From Kineococcus aurantiacus (lineage in GTDB: Bacteria; Actinomycetota; Actinomycetes; Actinomycetales; Kineococcaceae), in NCBI RefSeq assembly GCF_013409345.1, contig NZ_JACCBB010000001.1, positions 1,984,001 to 2,048,000 of the forward strand: 64,000 nucleotides of DNA. Reading direction: 5' to 3'. The notes under the pieces were generated by a model. That model made no database searches, was not told the DNA's origin, and worked only from the letters and a program-made list of their open reading frames with translations. The position numbers were made by a program, and so were the translations under genes. This document shows, in pieces, positions 1 to 7,554 of the stretch. Each line of letters starts with the position of its first letter. Position 1 is the first letter of the stretch.

Positions 1-386
1 CCGGCGTAGGTGGTCCCCGGGAACCCCAGCGGGTGCCCGACCTGGAAGTGCCAGTCGAAGCGGCCCGCGAGCGCGTCCTGGCCGCTGCGCCGGACGCGGT
101 CGACGTCCCGCAGGATCCAGTCGACGGCGTGCCCGTCCAGGCGCAGCCAGCCGCCGCCGTCGACCCACGGCCCCCAGCCGCCCGGGCCGGTCACGACGAC
201 CGGGACGTCGGACAGCTCGTCGGCGAGCGCCTGCAGCGCGGCGACGTCCAGCGGCGGGCGGTAGTGGACGCCGAGGTCGGTGTCGGAGTCGGGGGTGTGC
301 TCGCCGCGGGCCCGGCTGCCGCCGAGGGTGACGCCGACGACGCCGGGGACCTCGACGAGCCGGGCGGCGACGCTGCGCGGGTCCAC
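1..386 (-). CDS. Nucleotidyltransferase-domain protein, 3' end cut by window edge
   Basis: Read from a GTG at 386, the frame gives 128 codons and then runs off the window. Residues 18-36 or so read GGSRARGEHTPDSDTDLGV, the GS-x9-DxD signature of the polymerase-beta-like nucleotidyltransferase fold (aminoglycoside adenylyltransferase, MNT and related families), in which the two Asp residues bind the metal. The following sequence (PVVVTGPGGWGPWVDGGGW, then LDGHAVDWILRD) fits the body of such a domain, with a third acidic position in VDWIL. Substrate cannot be told: it could nucleotidylate a small molecule or a protein. The gene has no ATG start, and the GTG was chosen because it lies shortly before the domain. 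The 5' side faces a repeat-bearing gap. Confidence 0.72.
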   Translation of the reverse strand, partial: MDPRSVAARLVEVPGVVGVTLGGSRARGEHTPDSDTDLGVHYRPPLDVAALQALADELSDVPVVVTGPGGWGPWVDGGGWLRLDGHAVDWILRDVDRVRRSGQDALAGRFDWHFQVGHPLGFPGTTYA

Positions 387-440
387 CCCCCGATCCTGCC
401 CCGGTTCCCCGCCGCCCCGTCCACCCCTTTCCCGACCCCC

Positions 441-492
441 GTGATCAAGCACTTCGGTGATCAAGCACTCCTGTCCACAAGTGCTTGATCAC
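441..492. repeat. Palindromic intergenic repeat, unit GTGATCAAGCACT (copy A)
   Basis: Two direct copies of GTGATCAAGCACT (441-453 and 457-469) are followed by one inverted copy (480-492), so the RNA can fold either forward unit onto the inverted one. It sits just past the 3' end of the GGDEF gene on the minus strand and probably serves as its terminator. The same unit recurs near 12.3, 29.6 and 37.5 kb. Confidence 0.85.
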
Positions 493-518
493 GGGAGGCT
501 GGGGCGGGGTGGGGCGGG

Positions 519-2066
519 TCAGCGGTCGGCGGCCACGGGGTCGCGGCGGGAGTGCTTGACGACGTACATCCGGGCGTCGGCCGCCGCCAGCAGCGCCTCG
601 ACGATCGCGGGCACCGGGTCCACCGGGGCGCCGGGCAGGTCCGCCAGCAGCTGCCGGGGGTCCTCGCGGACGGCGCCGATGCTGGCCGTGGCCCGCACGA
701 GGTCCCCGCCCAGCCGGACCGGAGCGACGAGCGCGGCGCGCAGCCGGTCGGTGACCGCGCCGGCGTCCGCGCCGGGGTCGGTGACCAGGACCGCGAACTC
801 GTCGCCGCCCCAGCGGGCGGCGCAGTCGGCCTCGCGGACGCAGCCCAGCAGCCGGGCGGCGACCTCGCGCAGCAGCTCGTCGCCCGCGGCGTGGCCGAGG
901 GTGTCGTTGACGGCCTTGAACCGGTCGAGGTCGACGAAGGCGACGACGACGGGGACCCCCGTGCCCAGCGACCGGCGGACGGCCTCACCGGTGCGCTCCA
1001 GGAAGCGGCGGCGGTTCTCCAGGCCGGTGAGGGGGTCGACGTGGGCCAGGACGTCGAGCTGACCGCGCTGCTGCTCGGCGACGGCCAGCAGCCGGCGGTG
1101 GTCGTCGAGGGCGATGACCTGCCGCAGCACGACGAGCAGCACCATCGCGAGCAGGGTGATCAGCACGAAGCGGTCGGTGCGCTCCCACAACCGCACGGCG
1201 GCCAGCGCCGTGGCGGGCGTCATCACCGCGCAGGGCACGACCCAGCCCCACGACCCCGGCGACGGCGCCCGCGGGGGCGTGGAGCCGTTCGGCGCCTCGT
1301 GGGCGCCCACCGCGAAGAGGCCGAACGCGAGGAGCCAGCCGAAGTCGGCCAGGCCGCCGGTCCGGAAACCGTCGGGGCCGAGCACGTCGAAGACGTACAC
1401 GGCGTCGGCGACGGCCATCGCGGTGGCCGCGGCCAGGCACAGCAGCCCGACCCGGCTCGTGCCCAGCCGCACGAGCTGGACGAGGGTGACGGTGAGGAAC
1501 ACGACGTCGACCACGGGGTAGAGCAGGGGCACCGCCAGGTCGCCGGAGGAGTACGGCGCGGCGGCGACGGCCCCGGAGAGCCAGAGGACCCACACCGCCG
1601 TCAGCAGCGCGGTGCCCAGCAGCAGGCCGTCGAGGACCGCGCCGACGCCCAGGTGGGAGCGGCCGCGTCCCCACAGGTGCAGCAGGACCGCGCTGACGGA
1701 CAGCAGGGAGAACCCGACGAAGGGGACGTCGGCCCAGGTGGTGGCGGCGTCGATGACGTCCAGGACGTCCTGCACGGCGAAGACGACCTGCCCCGCGCCC
1801 CAGGACCCGCACGCGGCGGCCAGCAGCAACCGGCTGCTGCGCGACCAGCCGCGCTGGGTGCGGGCCGTCCAGGCGAGGCTGGCCGCGGCGATCAGGGCGG
1901 TGACGGCCTCGGAGGCCCCGAACAGCAGCAGCGCCGGCGCGCTGCCGCGGCCGACGAGGAGCTGGACCAGGCCGATCACGAGCACGGCGGCCGCGAGCAC
2001 GCCGAGGTGCGCGCCGAGGCGGCCCGGGGCCCTCAGCGCGTCCCGCCAGCGTTTCCAGCGATCCAC
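519..2066 (-). CDS. Membrane-bound GGDEF diguanylate cyclase
   Basis: A 515-residue protein with roughly nine or ten hydrophobic segments in its first 310 residues, then a coiled region (DDHRRLLAVAEQQRGQLDVL) and a C-terminal GGDEF domain from about residue 340. It should make c-di-GMP from two GTP at the membrane. The catalytic motif is an intact GGDEF near residue 420, preceded at the canonical five-residue distance by READ, which matches the RxxD inhibitory I-site, so product inhibition is expected. FVDLDRFKAVND supplies the metal-binding Asp. The membrane part resembles no sensor domain I can name. Start is GTG. An EAL phosphodiesterase lies 1.7 kb away on the other strand, beside the chemotaxis block, which suggests local c-di-GMP control of motility. 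Confidence 0.9.
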   Translation of the reverse strand: MDRWKRWRDALRAPGRLGAHLGVLAAAVLVIGLVQLLVGRGSAPALLLFGASEAVTALIAAASLAWTARTQRGWSRSSRLLLAAACGSWGAGQVVFAVQDVLDVIDAATTWADVPFVGFSLLSVSAVLLHLWGRGRSHLGVGAVLDGLLLGTALLTAVWVLWLSGAVAAAPYSSGDLAVPLLYPVVDVVFLTVTLVQLVRLGTSRVGLLCLAAATAMAVADAVYVFDVLGPDGFRTGGLADFGWLLAFGLFAVGAHEAPNGSTPPRAPSPGSWGWVVPCAVMTPATALAAVRLWERTDRFVLITLLAMVLLVVLRQVIALDDHRRLLAVAEQQRGQLDVLAHVDPLTGLENRRRFLERTGEAVRRSLGTGVPVVVAFVDLDRFKAVNDTLGHAAGDELLREVAARLLGCVREADCAARWGGDEFAVLVTDPGADAGAVTDRLRAALVAPVRLGGDLVRATASIGAVREDPRQLLADLPGAPVDPVPAIVEALLAAADARMYVVKHSRRDPVAADR

Positions 2067-2154
2067 GTCCTGCTGATCGTCACACGGCCGGGCGCGCTGG
2101 ACGAGGTGTCACCCGTCGGCCCCGCCACGTCACCCGTCCGGCCGCAGCCCCGTC

Positions 2155-2544
2155 TCAGTCCGGCATGTCGCCCGCGGCGGGGGGCCGCATGAGCCGCAGC
2201 AGCGGCGCCGTGAGGATCCGCTGCCGGACCAGCGCGGCCGCGCCCAGGAGCACCACGAGGCCGGCCAGGGCGAAGCCGGCGTTGTCGAACAGGAACGCGG
2301 CGGCCAGCAGCACCAGCACGAGGACGGCGGGGACCGCGACGGGCAGCCGGTTGTACCAGCGCGGCTGCAGGACGGCCGCGGCGTACCACCAGGCGACGGC
2401 CGCGACCCGCTCGTCGGGGTGGCGGCGGCCCTGCCGGGCCAGCGCGACGGCGTCCTCGCGGTCCTCCTTGGGGAGGGTGTGGAACGCCCGCAGCGCCGTC
2501 GCGCGCCGCTCGGGGGTCAGTTCCGGTCCCACGACCGCACCCAT
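2155..2544 (-). CDS. Small two-TM membrane protein, unknown function
   Basis: A 129-residue protein. The first 60 residues are hydrophilic and helical (TPERRATALRAFHTLPKEDREDAVALARQGRRHPD) and contain a WWYAAAV patch; two hydrophobic segments follow at about 66-84 and 87-107, then a short basic tail. I do not recognise a family with a known role. An upstream in-frame ATG exists at 2598, but that extension would run into the tRNA-Ser gene, so the internal ATG at 2544 is used. The gene ends 89 bp upstream of the GTG of the diguanylate cyclase gene on the same strand and may be co-transcribed with it. Confidence 0.7.
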   Translation of the reverse strand: MGAVVGPELTPERRATALRAFHTLPKEDREDAVALARQGRRHPDERVAAVAWWYAAAVLQPRWYNRLPVAVPAVLVLVLLAAAFLFDNAGFALAGLVVLLGAAALVRQRILTAPLLRLMRPPAAGDMPD

Positions 2545-2573
2545 CGTCCTGCCTCCTGCTCGTCGGTGACCGG

Positions 2574-2666
2574 CGGAGGGCATGGGATTCGAACCCATGA
2601 GGAAGGAGTGGGTACCTCCCTAGCGGTTTTCAAGACCGCCGCCTTCAACCACTCGGCCAGCCCTCC
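2574..2666 (-). tRNA. tRNA-Ser (anticodon TGA)
   Basis: On the minus strand the seven-base acceptor arm GGAGGGC (2666-2660) pairs with GCCCTCC (2581-2575), with discriminator G at 2574. The anticodon loop CTTGAAA gives anticodon TGA, reading UCA. A long variable arm (TAGGGAGGTACCCACTCCTTCC region) and the T-arm GGGTTCGAATCCC are present, as expected for a type II tRNA-Ser of about 93 nt. CCA is not encoded. Confidence 0.97.
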
Positions 2667-2770
2667 AAGCCCGGCCAGTCTACGGACCCGCGGGGCGGGC
2701 CCGGGCGCGGCGGGCGCCGGTGTAGCGTCGGGCGACCCGTCCGCCCCAGACACCACCCGAGCGAGTTCCG

Positions 2771-3511
2771 TTGCCCGAAGCCCTCCGCTGCGTCGTCGTC
2801 CTGCCCACGTACGACGAGGCCGAGAACATCGCCGGGATGCTGGACCGGGTCCTCGCCTCCCCCGCGGCCCCCGACGTCCTCGTCGTGGACGACTCCTCCC
2901 CCGACGGGACGGGCGCCCTCGTCGAGGAGGTCGCCGCGCGCCACCCCGCGGGGCGGGTGCGGCTGCTGACGCGCACCGCCAAGGACGGCCTGGGCGCGGC
3001 GTACCGCGCCGGGTTCGCGCACGTCCTGGCCACCGGGGACCACGACGTGGTCGTGCAGATGGACGCCGACGGGTCCCACCCGGTGGAGGCGCTGCCCCGG
3101 ATGCTCGCCGAGGTCGCCGGCGGCGCCGACCTGGTCCTGGGGGCCCGGTACGTGCCCGGCGGGGCCCTGGACGACGCCTGGCCCTGGTACCGCAAGGCCC
3201 TCTCGCGGGGGGCGAACGCGTACGCGCGGGTGCTGCTGGGCGCTCCCGTGGCCGACCTCACGGGCGGCTACAAGGCGTGGCGGGCGGACCTGCTGCGGTC
3301 ACTGGACCTGTCGCAGCTGACGGCGGCCGGGTACGCGTTCCAGATCCAGACGACGCTGGCGGCGCTGCAGCGGGGCGCGACGGTGCGCGAGGTGCCGATC
3401 CTGTTCACCGAGCGGACGCACGGGACGTCGAAGATGAGCGGGGCGATCATCCGCGAGGCGATGCTCGCGGTCGTGCGGATGCGCCTGCACGGGCCCGCCG
3501 GCCGCCGCTGA
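2771..3511 (+). CDS. Polyprenol-phosphate mannosyltransferase-like GT2 enzyme
   Basis: A 246-residue GT-A glycosyltransferase of family 2. The N-terminus reads VVLPTYDEAENI and is followed by VVDDSSPDGTG and QMDADGSH (the DxD-type metal and nucleotide-sugar site), then LVLGARYVPGG, DLTGGYKAWR and a C-terminal FTERTHGTSKMS. This order of motifs is typical of dolichol/polyprenol-phosphate mannose synthases (the Ppm1/DPM1 catalytic domain), which transfer mannose from GDP-mannose to a lipid carrier. It lacks C-terminal membrane helices, like the soluble type, and no fused acyltransferase is present. Translation seems to start at TTG at 2771. It is divergent from tRNA-Ser and followed by a strong hairpin. 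Confidence 0.85.
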   Translation: MPEALRCVVVLPTYDEAENIAGMLDRVLASPAAPDVLVVDDSSPDGTGALVEEVAARHPAGRVRLLTRTAKDGLGAAYRAGFAHVLATGDHDVVVQMDADGSHPVEALPRMLAEVAGGADLVLGARYVPGGALDDAWPWYRKALSRGANAYARVLLGAPVADLTGGYKAWRADLLRSLDLSQLTAAGYAFQIQTTLAALQRGATVREVPILFTERTHGTSKMSGAIIREAMLAVVRMRLHGPAGRR

Positions 3512-3535
3512 CCCCTCCCGGGGCCGCAGCGGGGT

Positions 3536-3586
3536 GGATCGTTGTGACAACGCTCGCGGTCACCGCGAGCGCTGTCACAACGATCC
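3536..3586. terminator. Near-perfect 25-bp stem palindrome after the GT2 gene
   Basis: Positions 3536-3560 pair with 3562-3586 with a single mismatch; the stem contains GGATCGTTGTGACA on one arm and its complement on the other. It begins 25 bp past the GT2 stop and has no T-tract. Probably the terminator of that gene; as a palindrome it may also bind a protein. Confidence 0.7.
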
Positions 3587-3738
3587 GACCCCCCGCCCCC
3601 GCTGATCACCGGTGGTCGCCGTGACCTCCTCGTGGTTGTGTGACCCCCGGGGTTCTGGGAAGGTCGCCCGAGCGCAGCCCGGGGGCGGTGCGCGGCGGGC
3701 AGGGCGAGCGACGCGGTGTCCGCGGGGGAGGTCGGCCG

Positions 3739-4869
3739 GTGCAGGAGCGTGGGCGCGCGCAGGGTCCGGACGACGAGGCCGACGCTGCCGCCGTGGGCCA
3801 GCTCCTGGACCTGGCCCGGGACGTCTTCGGGACGCCCGTGGTCGCGCTGACCCGCCCCACGGACACCACCGACCACCACGTGGAGCTGACCAGCAGCGCC
3901 CTGGACCCGCGCGCGACGGTCCGGCTGCTGGAGGCGACCGACTTCGCCACCGCCCCGGCGGTCGACGTCCCGCGCCCCGAGGGGGAGACCGACGGGCGGC
4001 TCGTGGGGGTCGGGGAGGCGCCCGAGCGGCTCGGCTCGCGCCAGTTCGAGGCCCTGCACGTGGTGGCCGCCCTCATCGCCGGGGTCCTGCACCACCGGGA
4101 CCGCCGCCGCGCCGACCGCGACGACCGGCTGGCCTCCCTGGACGCGCTGGTCGCCGGGTCGGGCCGCACGACGGTCGTGCAGCCCGTCGTGGACCTGCGC
4201 ACAGGGCGCGTCGTGGGCGCGGAGGCGCTGAGCCGCTTCACCAGCCCCGCGGGCCTGGCCCGCCGTCCCGAGCAGGTGTTCTCCGACGCCCGCTCGGCGG
4301 GGGTCGGCGTCGAGCTGGAGCAGGCGGCGATCGCCTCGGCCCTGCCCCTGCTGGGGCGGCTGCCGCCGGGGGCGTACCTGAGCGTCAACGCCTCCCCGGA
4401 GGCGCTCGCGGACCCCCGCAGCCTGGACCTGCTCCTGTCGGGCCGTCCGGACCGCCTCGTGGTGGAGGTCACCGAGCACGCCCCCGTCGCCGACTACGGC
4501 GCCCTGAGGGAGGCGACGGCGCACCTGCGCCGGCACGGCGCGCGGATCGCGGTCGACGACGCGGGGGCCGGTTTCGCCAGCCTCCAGCACGTCCTGCAGC
4601 TGACGCCGGACATCGTGAAGCTGGACATCGCGTTCGTCCACGGCATCGACACCGACCCCGCCCGCCGGGCCGTGGCGCGCGCCCTGGTGGGGTTCGCCTC
4701 CGAGCTGGGGTCGACGGTGGTCGCCGAGGGGGTCGAGCGCGAGGGGGAGCTGACGGTGCTCACCGAGCTGGGGGTGGACTGCGGCCAGGGGTACCTGCTG
4801 GGCCGGCCCACGGCCACCCCGCCCTGGGGCGCCGGGCCGGACGACACGACCGCGATCGTCCTGCCCTGA
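3739..4869 (+). CDS. EAL-domain c-di-GMP phosphodiesterase
   Basis: A 376-residue cytoplasmic protein with an N-terminal GAF-like region (about 1-120) and a C-terminal EAL domain that should hydrolyse c-di-GMP to pGpG. The catalytic set looks complete: EAL near residue 163 (GAEALSRF), SVNASP, EVTEH, IAVDDAGAGFAS, KLDIAF, AEGVE and QGYLLGRP. I chose the GTG at 3739 because a strong ribosome site (GGGGGAGG, 3724-3731) lies seven bases before it; an earlier in-frame GTG at 3640 adds only low-complexity Arg/Gly-rich sequence. The gene converges on the che operon and is closed by a shared hairpin. With the GGDEF gene nearby it forms a local c-di-GMP make-and-break pair. Confidence 0.9.
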   Translation: MQERGRAQGPDDEADAAAVGQLLDLARDVFGTPVVALTRPTDTTDHHVELTSSALDPRATVRLLEATDFATAPAVDVPRPEGETDGRLVGVGEAPERLGSRQFEALHVVAALIAGVLHHRDRRRADRDDRLASLDALVAGSGRTTVVQPVVDLRTGRVVGAEALSRFTSPAGLARRPEQVFSDARSAGVGVELEQAAIASALPLLGRLPPGAYLSVNASPEALADPRSLDLLLSGRPDRLVVEVTEHAPVADYGALREATAHLRRHGARIAVDDAGAGFASLQHVLQLTPDIVKLDIAFVHGIDTDPARRAVARALVGFASELGSTVVAEGVEREGELTVLTELGVDCGQGYLLGRPTATPPWGAGPDDTTAIVLP

Positions 4870-4901
4870 AACCCGCCCCTGAACCTGCCCCGTGGACGCG
4901 A

Positions 4902-4933
4902 CGAGGCCCCCGTCCGGGTGGACGGGGGCCTCG
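4902..4933. terminator. Bidirectional terminator between EAL gene and che operon
   Basis: A perfect 14-bp stem (4902-4915 with 4920-4933, loop GGGT) lies between two converging genes, 32 bp past the EAL stop and 11 bp past the end of the cheY/cheX fusion. Confidence 0.88.
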
Positions 4934-4944
4934 GGGACGGGCCG

Positions 4945-5841
4945 TCAGAACGTGACGATGCTCAGCGAGCCCTTGCCGTAGCGGGTCACCTCGACCGCGA
5001 GGTCGAGGCGGCTGCCCGTGCGGGTCGCCCAGTCGACGACGTCCGGGCGCAGGGTCTCCCCCGGCACGTACGACGCGTAGAGCTTCAGGTGCGCGGCACC
5101 CTCGACGTTGAACAGCGACGCCATGATGTTCAGCACCTCGCGCGCGTTGACGGCGAGGTTCTCGGGCAGGTCGCGGTCCTCGATGGCGGCCTCGCTGGCC
5201 CCGGGGGGCAGCAGGCCGATCGCGGCACCGGCGTGGGCGGCCAGCGCGAAGTCGAAGACCACGACGGCCTTGGACTTCAGGTGGTCGTCCACGTAGAGCC
5301 CGACGAGCGAACCGGGGGCGCCGCCCACGGGGACGGCCTTCCCGTCCCTGAGCTCGACGTCGCGGTTCAGCAGGTCCGAGAGCAGGTTGCGGATCGCGAG
5401 GTTCGACGGCAGCGGGTTGACCTCGAACTTCACCTCGCCCTGCGCGACGGACGTCTCGGTCGCGCCGCTGCCGCCGTCCCCGCCGAGGACGGGGGCCAGG
5501 GCGGCCGCGAACGCCTCGGGGGTGAAGGGCTTGGCGATGAGGAAGAGGGCGCCGGCGGCCGCCGCCTTCTCCCGCATCTCCTCCGAGCCCTCGGAGGTGA
5601 CGAACCCGAACGGCACGTCGATGCCCGAACCGCGCAGGTTCTGGAGCATCTCGTAGCCGGTGGCCTCGGGCATGTTCCAGTCGGACAGGACGATGTCGGG
5701 GTTCTCCTTGCGGACCGCGTCGAACCCCTCCTTGCCGTTCTCGGCCTGGACGACGTCGACCCAGTCGTACCCGGCCTGGCGCAGGGTGCGGATGACGATC
5801 TGCCGCATGACGCGGCTGTCGTCGACCACGAGGGCCTTCAC
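4945..5841 (-). CDS. CheY receiver fused to a CheX/CheC-like domain
   Basis: A 298-residue fusion. Residues 1-120 form a receiver domain with all phosphorylation residues: DD in VVDDSR, the phospho-acceptor Asp in LSDWNMP, Ser/Thr in FVTSEG and Lys in AKPFTP. After a Gly/Ser linker, residues 140-298 resemble the CheC/CheX/FliY phosphatase fold; the helix NLAVNAREVLNIMASLFN keeps the E-x2-N pair of the CheX active site, but the third position that is Asn in active CheX (GN) is Leu here, so activity is uncertain. It is the last gene of the cheB operon, four bases after cheX. It may be a self-dephosphorylating receiver or a phosphate sink. Confidence 0.85.
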   Translation of the reverse strand: MKALVVDDSRVMRQIVIRTLRQAGYDWVDVVQAENGKEGFDAVRKENPDIVLSDWNMPEATGYEMLQNLRGSGIDVPFGFVTSEGSEEMREKAAAAGALFLIAKPFTPEAFAAALAPVLGGDGGSGATETSVAQGEVKFEVNPLPSNLAIRNLLSDLLNRDVELRDGKAVPVGGAPGSLVGLYVDDHLKSKAVVVFDFALAAHAGAAIGLLPPGASEAAIEDRDLPENLAVNAREVLNIMASLFNVEGAAHLKLYASYVPGETLRPDVVDWATRTGSRLDLAVEVTRYGKGSLSIVTF

Positions 5842-5845
5842 GACG

Positions 5846-6346
5846 TCACCCCTGCCCGTTCTCGGAGCCGCCGGCCAGCCACACCTCGAACGTCAGCCAC
5901 TGGCCCTGCCAGTTGGCGTCCAGACGCGCCGCGAGGCGGTCGGAGGCGCCGTGCAGCGGCTTGGCGGTCGACACGACGGGCAGCCCGAGGGAACCGGCGT
6001 CGGGGACGAGGGCCTTGATGTTGCCACCGACGATGTTGGCGACCTCACCGAGGGAGTCGTAGACGTCCTCGTCCTCCAGCTCGCCGTCCTCCTGCAGGAG
6101 GGCGGCGGCCAGCGGCACGGCGAGGGGACGCTCGACGCTGACGGTGACGATGCCCGGCTTGGCGCCGGAGATCGTCACCGAGGCGGCGAGGATGTCGCCC
6201 TCGATGTCGTGCTGCTCGTAGGAGGGCAGCAGGAACTCGGTGTGCGCGAAGTACGACGCCCACATCGCCTCGACGATCTGGCCCAGGGCCTCGTCCTCGA
6301 CGTAGTCGGTGGGTTCGTCGTAGAACTCCTCGACCAGTTCGGTCAT
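5846..6346 (-). CDS. cheX: CheX/CheC-family CheY-P phosphatase
   Basis: A 166-residue stand-alone protein whose helix SLGEVANIVGGNIKAL matches the E-x2-N-x4-N active-site signature of CheX/CheC. These enzymes remove phosphate from CheY-P and end the chemotactic signal; no CheZ is seen, so this is the likely phosphatase of the pathway. The first 20 residues are acidic (MTELVEEFYDEPTDYVEDEA). Its ATG overlaps the stop codon of the upstream cheY in an ATGA, so the two are translationally coupled. Four bases separate it from the downstream receiver-CheX fusion. Confidence 0.85.
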   Translation of the reverse strand: MTELVEEFYDEPTDYVEDEALGQIVEAMWASYFAHTEFLLPSYEQHDIEGDILAASVTISGAKPGIVTVSVERPLAVPLAAALLQEDGELEDEDVYDSLGEVANIVGGNIKALVPDAGSLGLPVVSTAKPLHGASDRLAARLDANWQGQWLTFEVWLAGGSENGQG

Positions 6347-6726
6347 GCCTGGGCTCCTTCCGGCAGCAGGCCGAGCAGGGAGAGCTTCTCCTCCAGGGAC
6401 TCGACCGTGAAGGGCTTGATCAGGTACTCGTGCGCACCGGCGGCCAGCGCGCGGACGATCTGCCCGTGCTCGGCCTCGGTGGTGACCATCATCAGCGTCA
6501 GGGCGCGGTACTCGCGGTTCGCCCGGACCTGGGTGACGAACGTCAGCCCGTCCATCACGGGCATGTTCCAGTCGACCGTCGCGAGGTCGGGCAGCGGGCC
6601 CGCCTCGAGGACCTTCAGCGCCTCGGCGCCGTCGGCCGCCTCGACCGTCTCGTACCCGAGCTTCCGCAGTGCACCGGCGATGATCTTCCGCATGGCGCGG
6701 GAGTCGTCGACAACAAGAGCCCTCAT
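6343..6726 (-). CDS. cheY: Chemotaxis response regulator CheY
   Basis: A 127-residue single receiver domain with no output domain. VVDDSRAMRK, TVDWNMPVMDG (phospho-acceptor Asp), MMVTTEAEH (Thr) and LIKPFT (Lys) are all in place. Its phosphorylated form should bind the flagellar switch. The gene overlaps cheR by four bases upstream and cheX by four bases downstream, so the three are made together. The alternative, a generic stand-alone receiver, is unlikely given the neighbours. Confidence 0.93.
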   Translation of the reverse strand: MRALVVDDSRAMRKIIAGALRKLGYETVEAADGAEALKVLEAGPLPDLATVDWNMPVMDGLTFVTQVRANREYRALTLMMVTTEAEHGQIVRALAAGAHEYLIKPFTVESLEEKLSLLGLLPEGAQA

Positions 6727-7553
6727 GCCTGACCTCCGTTCTTGGGACGGTGGACCGAAACCCTTCCGATGAGTTCGCGGTCCCAGTTCTCATCGACGCC
6801 CAGCGTCGTTTCTGCACCCCCGAGGAACATGTATCCACCGGGGCGGAGGACCTTCCTGACCCGGGACAGGATGTCCCGCTTGGTCTCGAGGTCGAAGTAG
6901 ATCAGCACGTTCCGCAGGAACACCACGTCGAACTGCCCGAGGGCGGCGTACGAACTGGTGAGGTTCAGCTGCTGGAAGCGCACCATCTTCTTGAGGTTGT
7001 CGTTCACCTGCCACTGGGTCCCGACCCGCGTGAAGTGCCGGACCAGCAGGGGCGCCGGCAGGCCGCGGTTCATCTCCAGCTGCGAGTAGCGACCCGCCTT
7101 GGCCTTCTCCAGGACCTCGTTCGACAGGTCGGTCCCGATGATCTCGGCACGCCACCCCTCGGCGACGAGGCTGTCCTGCAGGCTGATGGCCAGGCTGTAG
7201 GCCTCCTGGCCGGTGGACGAGGCCGCCGACCAGATGCGCAGCGAACGGGTGGCGGCGCGCGCCTGCTTGAGGGCGGGCAGCACCGAGGTCGAGAACGCCT
7301 GGAACGGCGCCCCGTCGCGGAACCACGACGTCTCGTTCGTCGTCAGGGCCTCGACGATGGCGGTCTGCGCGCGCCGGTCCGGGCGCAGCCGGATCCCGTC
7401 GACGTAGGCGGAGACGTCGCTGGCACCGGCGGCGCGGGCCAGCGGCACGAGCCGCGACTCGACGAGGTACTCCTTGCCCTTCTCCAGGACGATCGCACTC
7501 TCCTTGCGCACGAGGGTGCAGACCCAGTCGAAGGCCGTGGGTGTGAGTGCCAT
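6723..7553 (-). CDS. cheR: Chemoreceptor methyltransferase CheR
   Basis: A 276-residue SAM-dependent methyltransferase that methylates glutamates of chemoreceptors for adaptation. The N-terminal all-alpha domain (about 1-80) is followed by TTNETSWFRD, a hallmark of CheR, then IWSAASSTGQEAYSLAI (SAM-binding motif I), IIGTDLS, FDVVFLRNVLIYFD and LRPGGYMFLGGAE. It starts one base after the cheB stop and overlaps cheY by four bases. No receptor gene is found in the window, so its substrates are encoded elsewhere. Confidence 0.95.
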   Translation of the reverse strand: MALTPTAFDWVCTLVRKESAIVLEKGKEYLVESRLVPLARAAGASDVSAYVDGIRLRPDRRAQTAIVEALTTNETSWFRDGAPFQAFSTSVLPALKQARAATRSLRIWSAASSTGQEAYSLAISLQDSLVAEGWRAEIIGTDLSNEVLEKAKAGRYSQLEMNRGLPAPLLVRHFTRVGTQWQVNDNLKKMVRFQQLNLTSSYAALGQFDVVFLRNVLIYFDLETKRDILSRVRKVLRPGGYMFLGGAETTLGVDENWDRELIGRVSVHRPKNGGQA

Positions 7554-7554
7554 G

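Noticed and set aside
3640-3738. N-terminal extension of the EAL protein from GTG 3640
   Set aside because: Arg/Gly-rich without domain, while GTG 3739 has a strong ribosome site.
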